From: Methanofollis sp. UBA420
GTDB taxonomy: Archaea; Halobacteriota; Methanomicrobia; Methanomicrobiales; Methanofollaceae
DNA: 64,000 nt
Assembly: GCF_002498315.1 (NCBI RefSeq)
Contig: NZ_DAGX01000002.1
Coordinates: forward strand, 64,808-128,807
Direction: 5' to 3'
Shown: positions 61,157 through 64,000 of the stretch, piece by piece
Numbering within the stretch: the stretch's first letter is position 1
Layout: every line of letters starts with the position of its first letter
Notes under the pieces: model-generated
Database searches by the model: none
What the model was told of the DNA's origin: nothing
What the model saw: only the letters and a program-made list of their open reading frames with translations
Position numbers and translations under genes: made by a program

Positions 61157-61699
61157 ATGGGGGATGAAATCCCACTCGAAGTCCGTATGCGCTGCGAAAC
61201 CCCCTCGTCTGTCCTCCGCGACTGGGCCCCTGAGGACGCCCCAGCCCTCGCCCGCCATGCCGACAACCCCGCGGTCGCCTGCCATATGCGGGACGCGTTC
61301 CCCCACCCCTACACCCGCAGGGACGCGGAGACCTTCATCGCCATGGCGGCGCACAATCCCTCGGCCCTCATGCTGGCTATCGAGGTGGACGGCGAGGCCG
61401 TGGGGGGCATCGGCATCCACCCGCTCCTCGATGTCTATCGCGGGACCGCCGAGATCGGGTACTGGCTTTCTGAGGAGTACTGGGGCAGGGGGATTGCGAC
61501 CGATGCGGTGCGGGCGGTCGTCCCTCTGGCCTTCGACCTCTACCCAATCGTCCGCCTGCAGGCCGGGATCTTCGAGAACAACCCGGCGTCGATGCGGGTG
61601 CTGGAGAAGTGCGGTTTCGTGCGGGAGGCGGTCCACAGGTCGGCGGTCACGAAGGACGGCGTCGTCATGGACGAGTACCTCTATGCCCTCGTGACGTGA
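61157..61699 (+). CDS. GNAT-family N-acetyltransferase
   Basis: A 180-residue RimJ/RimL-type acetyltransferase (Acetyltransf_3). It has LRDWAPEDAPALARHADNP at the N-terminus, the acetyl-CoA loop EEYWGRGIATDAVRAV, and NPASMRVLEKCGFVREAV near the end. The ATG at 61157 was chosen; an internal ATG at 61187 is also possible. The probable substrate is an amino group of a protein or small molecule. Confidence 0.85.
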   Translation: MGDEIPLEVRMRCETPSSVLRDWAPEDAPALARHADNPAVACHMRDAFPHPYTRRDAETFIAMAAHNPSALMLAIEVDGEAVGGIGIHPLLDVYRGTAEIGYWLSEEYWGRGIATDAVRAVVPLAFDLYPIVRLQAGIFENNPASMRVLEKCGFVREAVHRSAVTKDGVVMDEYLYALVT

Positions 61700-61734
61700 G
61701 AAGGGGAAAGGATCGGCACGGTGACATGAAAAAA

Positions 61735-63348
61735 TCAGGGTGAGGGGCGGACAAATGTCCCGTTCCGCCCTGGCAGGTCGAACTGCGCGAACCAGACACT
61801 GGTGGCGGTCCCGTCGCTGCCGACGGTGAAGATCACGGGGGTATCTGTCTCCGTATCACGGAAGGTGTCGCCGTCATGCGGGACAAGGAAAAACGGACAC
61901 GTGCTGTGGCCGGGGTACACCAGGAGCCCGGTCGCATTCGTATCGACACGGATGGTGCCGTAATAGTCCTGTGCATATGAACCGCTATATGCCGCATTCG
62001 GGCGGGCAGGTCTTGGGTCTGCCTGTTCGGGCGCGAGGTGGTCATAGGGGTTCAGCGCCGATGCCCCTGGCTTCATCGCCTCGTTAAGTTCTGTCTCCGT
62101 CTCCCCGTACCAGTCCTTCTGGACCGTTCCCGTAAAGTACAGGTCGTCCCACCCGTTTGTCACCGCCTTTTTGAGGACGTACCCTCCGGGGAAACCATTG
62201 GTGAGGACAACGATCCCCATCTTCTCTTCAGGATAGATCGTAATGTACGTCGAGACACCGGTGTCGAGGTCGCCGCCGTGTTCAAAACGGGTGTGCCCGT
62301 ACCCGATAACGGATTCCCAGCCGAGAGCGTTTGCCATCACGCCGTTAGGGGAAGATCGTATGATGTTCTGGGGGGTGTGCGTCTCACGGAGGGCCGCGGC
62401 CGCAATCACCTGCTTACCGTCGATACTTCCCTCATTCACCTGGAGCCGGGCGTACCTGGCCATATCTTCGATGGTCGAACTCACCCCTCCGTCGGGGCTG
62501 TTGACGTCGTCGTTCAGGAGTTGTCCGGCCACTGCCGTCCCGTCTGTCACGAGATAGGTATCAGCATGGTCGTCTGCGAGGGCAAAGTCGGCGAAGCGGG
62601 CGCTCGTGTTTTTCATGCCGGCGGGGACAAAGACCCGCTCGGCGACGAGGTCCTCCCAGGGCTGTCCCGCCCGCTTTGCAGCCGCCTCTGCCGCCGACGT
62701 GATGCCGATGTTCGAGTATGCATAGGAGGAGCGGAACTCGCCCGTCAAGGTGAGGTACCTGAGTTTCTGTATGATCTCCGACCTGTTGCAGGCGAACCCG
62801 TACTGGAGGATGTCGCCGCCGTACTGCGGAAGCCCGGTCCGGTGCGAGAGGAGATCGCGGAAAGTGACGTGTTCTGTCACCCAGGGATCGGAGAGGCGGA
62901 AGTCGGGGTTCAGGGGTGCGACCCTGTCATCCCACGAGAGTTCCCCGTCTCCGACCATGGATGCGATCGATGCTGCGGTGAAGGATTTTGAGATGGACGC
63001 GAGCTGGAACCGGGTGTGGGGCGTGACCGGGTCCTGTGTCGTGATGTTCTTCACGCCGAAGCACCGGAGGTAGACGACCGTGTCGTTCTGCACCACGGCG
63101 ACTGCCATCCCCGGAACGCCGCTTTTCTGGAAGGTCTGCTCGGCGTAGGCATCGAACCGGGGGATGATGGCGGCGACGTCCTCTGCCCCGCTGTTTTCCG
63201 TCGAGATGTTCACGTTCTGGAGCGGTATCGGCTGGCCTGAGGGCGATGCGATGCAGCCGCAGACGAGGGCAATGCAGACGAGGCCGGCGATGATGAGTGT
63301 CTCCGGGGTTTTTTGATGAATGGTATCAGATCCTTTTGTAAATATCAC
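61735..63348 (-). CDS. Lipoprotein serine hydrolase, class C beta-lactamase-like
   Basis: A 537-residue exported enzyme. The N-terminal lipobox-like hydrophobic segment ends in VCGCIAS. The beta-lactamase-C/DD-peptidase domain follows with SxxK (LASISKSF, about 118), YxN (YAYSNIG, about 212) and the HxG-like RFEHGGD near 372. A C-terminal beta-domain (from about 440) resembles DUF3471. Archaea lack murein, so the enzyme is likely an esterase or peptidase at the cell surface. A GTG at 63348 is used for the start, as no ATG is near. Confidence 0.82.
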   Translation of the reverse strand: MIFTKGSDTIHQKTPETLIIAGLVCIALVCGCIASPSGQPIPLQNVNISTENSGAEDVAAIIPRFDAYAEQTFQKSGVPGMAVAVVQNDTVVYLRCFGVKNITTQDPVTPHTRFQLASISKSFTAASIASMVGDGELSWDDRVAPLNPDFRLSDPWVTEHVTFRDLLSHRTGLPQYGGDILQYGFACNRSEIIQKLRYLTLTGEFRSSYAYSNIGITSAAEAAAKRAGQPWEDLVAERVFVPAGMKNTSARFADFALADDHADTYLVTDGTAVAGQLLNDDVNSPDGGVSSTIEDMARYARLQVNEGSIDGKQVIAAAALRETHTPQNIIRSSPNGVMANALGWESVIGYGHTRFEHGGDLDTGVSTYITIYPEEKMGIVVLTNGFPGGYVLKKAVTNGWDDLYFTGTVQKDWYGETETELNEAMKPGASALNPYDHLAPEQADPRPARPNAAYSGSYAQDYYGTIRVDTNATGLLVYPGHSTCPFFLVPHDGDTFRDTETDTPVIFTVGSDGTATSVWFAQFDLPGRNGTFVRPSP

Positions 63349-63358
63349 ACTTTTTTAT

Positions 63359-63389
63359 TTGTATTTCAATATTATGACTTGTATTTCAA
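63359..63389. repeat. Pair of 11-bp direct repeats spaced 20 bp
   Basis: TTGTATTTCAA occurs at 63359-63369 and 63379-63389, 20 bases (about two helical turns) apart. It lies just upstream of the serine hydrolase gene. This could be an operator bound by a dimeric regulator. The rest of the 247-bp gap to 63596 has no gene. Confidence 0.45.
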
Positions 63390-63595
63390 ATCTGTTTGTA
63401 AATCAGGATTCACATCGGTGTCTGTTGGCCCGGCGGCGATCGGAACAGCGGATCGATCCGCGTCGCACCAATCGGCATGGTCCGCCGCTTCCCCTGCTAT
63501 TGGGGGACACGGATGTCTCGCACTCTTCGGGGACGGCGATCAGACGAAGACGTGCTTTCAAAAGAGGGAGAGATCCCGGACTCCCGTGATCCCCC

Positions 63596-64000
63596 TTATG
63601 TCCGTCCGCTCCACAGATCGTCCCAGTACCGGTTGACCGCCTGCCGGTAGATCTCGACATACTCAGGCGACGGGACGAGGGGTTCTTCGAGGCGCTGTCT
63701 CGTCCCCTCGGAGAGTCTGCCGGCCGTCACCACCTCTTCCCCGGCCGCCCGCACCTGGTCCCTGTACCGTGCGACCGCCTCCGCGGCGGCCGGTTCTGTC
63801 AGCCAGGCCCCCCCGCCGCGATAGATCTCGGCGACGAACTCGGTCTTGTAGTTGCGTGCCATCCGCTGTGTCAGGAGTCTGAGCACCTGAAAATGGCTCT
63901 GCTCCGGGAAACCGCAGTTTGCGATCATCACGAACTTCGGGCTCTCCCCGCCCCTATTCGGATGGACGGTCTCTCCCCCCGCGTCCACGACAAAATGGGG
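63596..64000 (-). CDS. Flavodoxin-type NAD(P)H oxidoreductase, C-terminal part (cut by window end)
   Basis: At least 135 residues of a flavodoxin-like/NADPH-dependent FMN reductase family protein. The segment KFVMIANCGFPEQSHFQVL matches this family's strand-loop after the FMN site. The tail contains an amphipathic helix region (YVEIYRQAVNRYWDDLW). The frame runs off the right end of the window, so the N-terminal FMN-binding half is not visible. Confidence 0.65.
   Translation of the reverse strand, partial: PHFVVDAGGETVHPNRGGESPKFVMIANCGFPEQSHFQVLRLLTQRMARNYKTEFVAEIYRGGGAWLTEPAAAEAVARYRDQVRAAGEEVVTAGRLSEGTRQRLEEPLVPSPEYVEIYRQAVNRYWDDLWSGRT

Overview
The window is a piece of chromosome from a motile, G+C-rich methanogenic archaeon, most likely of the order Methanomicrobiales (Methanofollis/Methanoculleus-like). 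The assignment rests on the archaea-specific chemotaxis adaptor CheF beside cheY-B-A-C-D, an Orc1/Cdc6 replication protein, TATA/BRE-type promoters, GGTGAT-type ribosome binding sites, and IS1634-type and RecG-like relics of the kind common in methanogens. No rRNA, tRNA or CRISPR array was seen.

Layout. 1-7.3 kb: taxis operon (acidic protein, cheF, cheY, cheB, cheA, cheC, cheD, exported beta-propeller). 7.8-14.7 kb: helical-repeat protein, small membrane proteins, then on the minus strand parA, a membrane-free chemoreceptor and cheR, which suggests a cytoplasmic receptor array with its own positioning ATPase. 14.8-24.7 kb: host genes (nuclease-helicase with a predicted Fe-S cluster, split YeeE/YedE transporter, two membrane proteins, methyltransferase, ABC exporter). 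25.4-30.0 kb: an accessory zone with a helicase carrying a HEAT-repeat tail, a CHAT-like relic, a frameshifted DUF6884-like gene and a decayed IS1634 transposase.

30.2-43.5 kb is the most notable segment: a low-G+C, tightly packed operon encoding an unknown protein, a DndC/PAPS-reductase-like BrxP with extra Cys-rich and C-terminal domains, BrxC, PglZ, BrxL, a four-cysteine mini-protein and a cysteine desulfurase. It looks like a type 4 BREX defence system that carries its own sulfur donor, which implies a sulfur-based mark on DNA (inference). Transposase relics flank it on both sides.

43.5-51.7 kb is a graveyard and plasmid-like zone: a RecG-like pseudogene, a winged-helix gene interrupted by an 11-bp minisatellite, a primase-helicase, an Orc1/Cdc6, small proteins and a P-type H+-ATPase pseudogene. 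52.0-57.7 kb is a second low-G+C island: a kinase-fold protein, a UDP-sugar dehydrogenase fused to a family 2 glycosyltransferase, two radical SAM enzymes and two more glycosyltransferase-like proteins, probably a surface-glycan or peptide/glycan tailoring locus. 57.8-64 kb returns to host genes (CDF metal transporter with a frameshift, coiled-coil zinc protein, CPBP protease, GNAT, lipoprotein serine hydrolase, partial flavodoxin-like oxidoreductase).

Several genes carry apparent single-base frameshifts (about 29.24, 30.43, 44.1, 51.1 and 58.77 kb). Some surely reflect decay, but read-level checking is needed before calling all of them pseudogenes.
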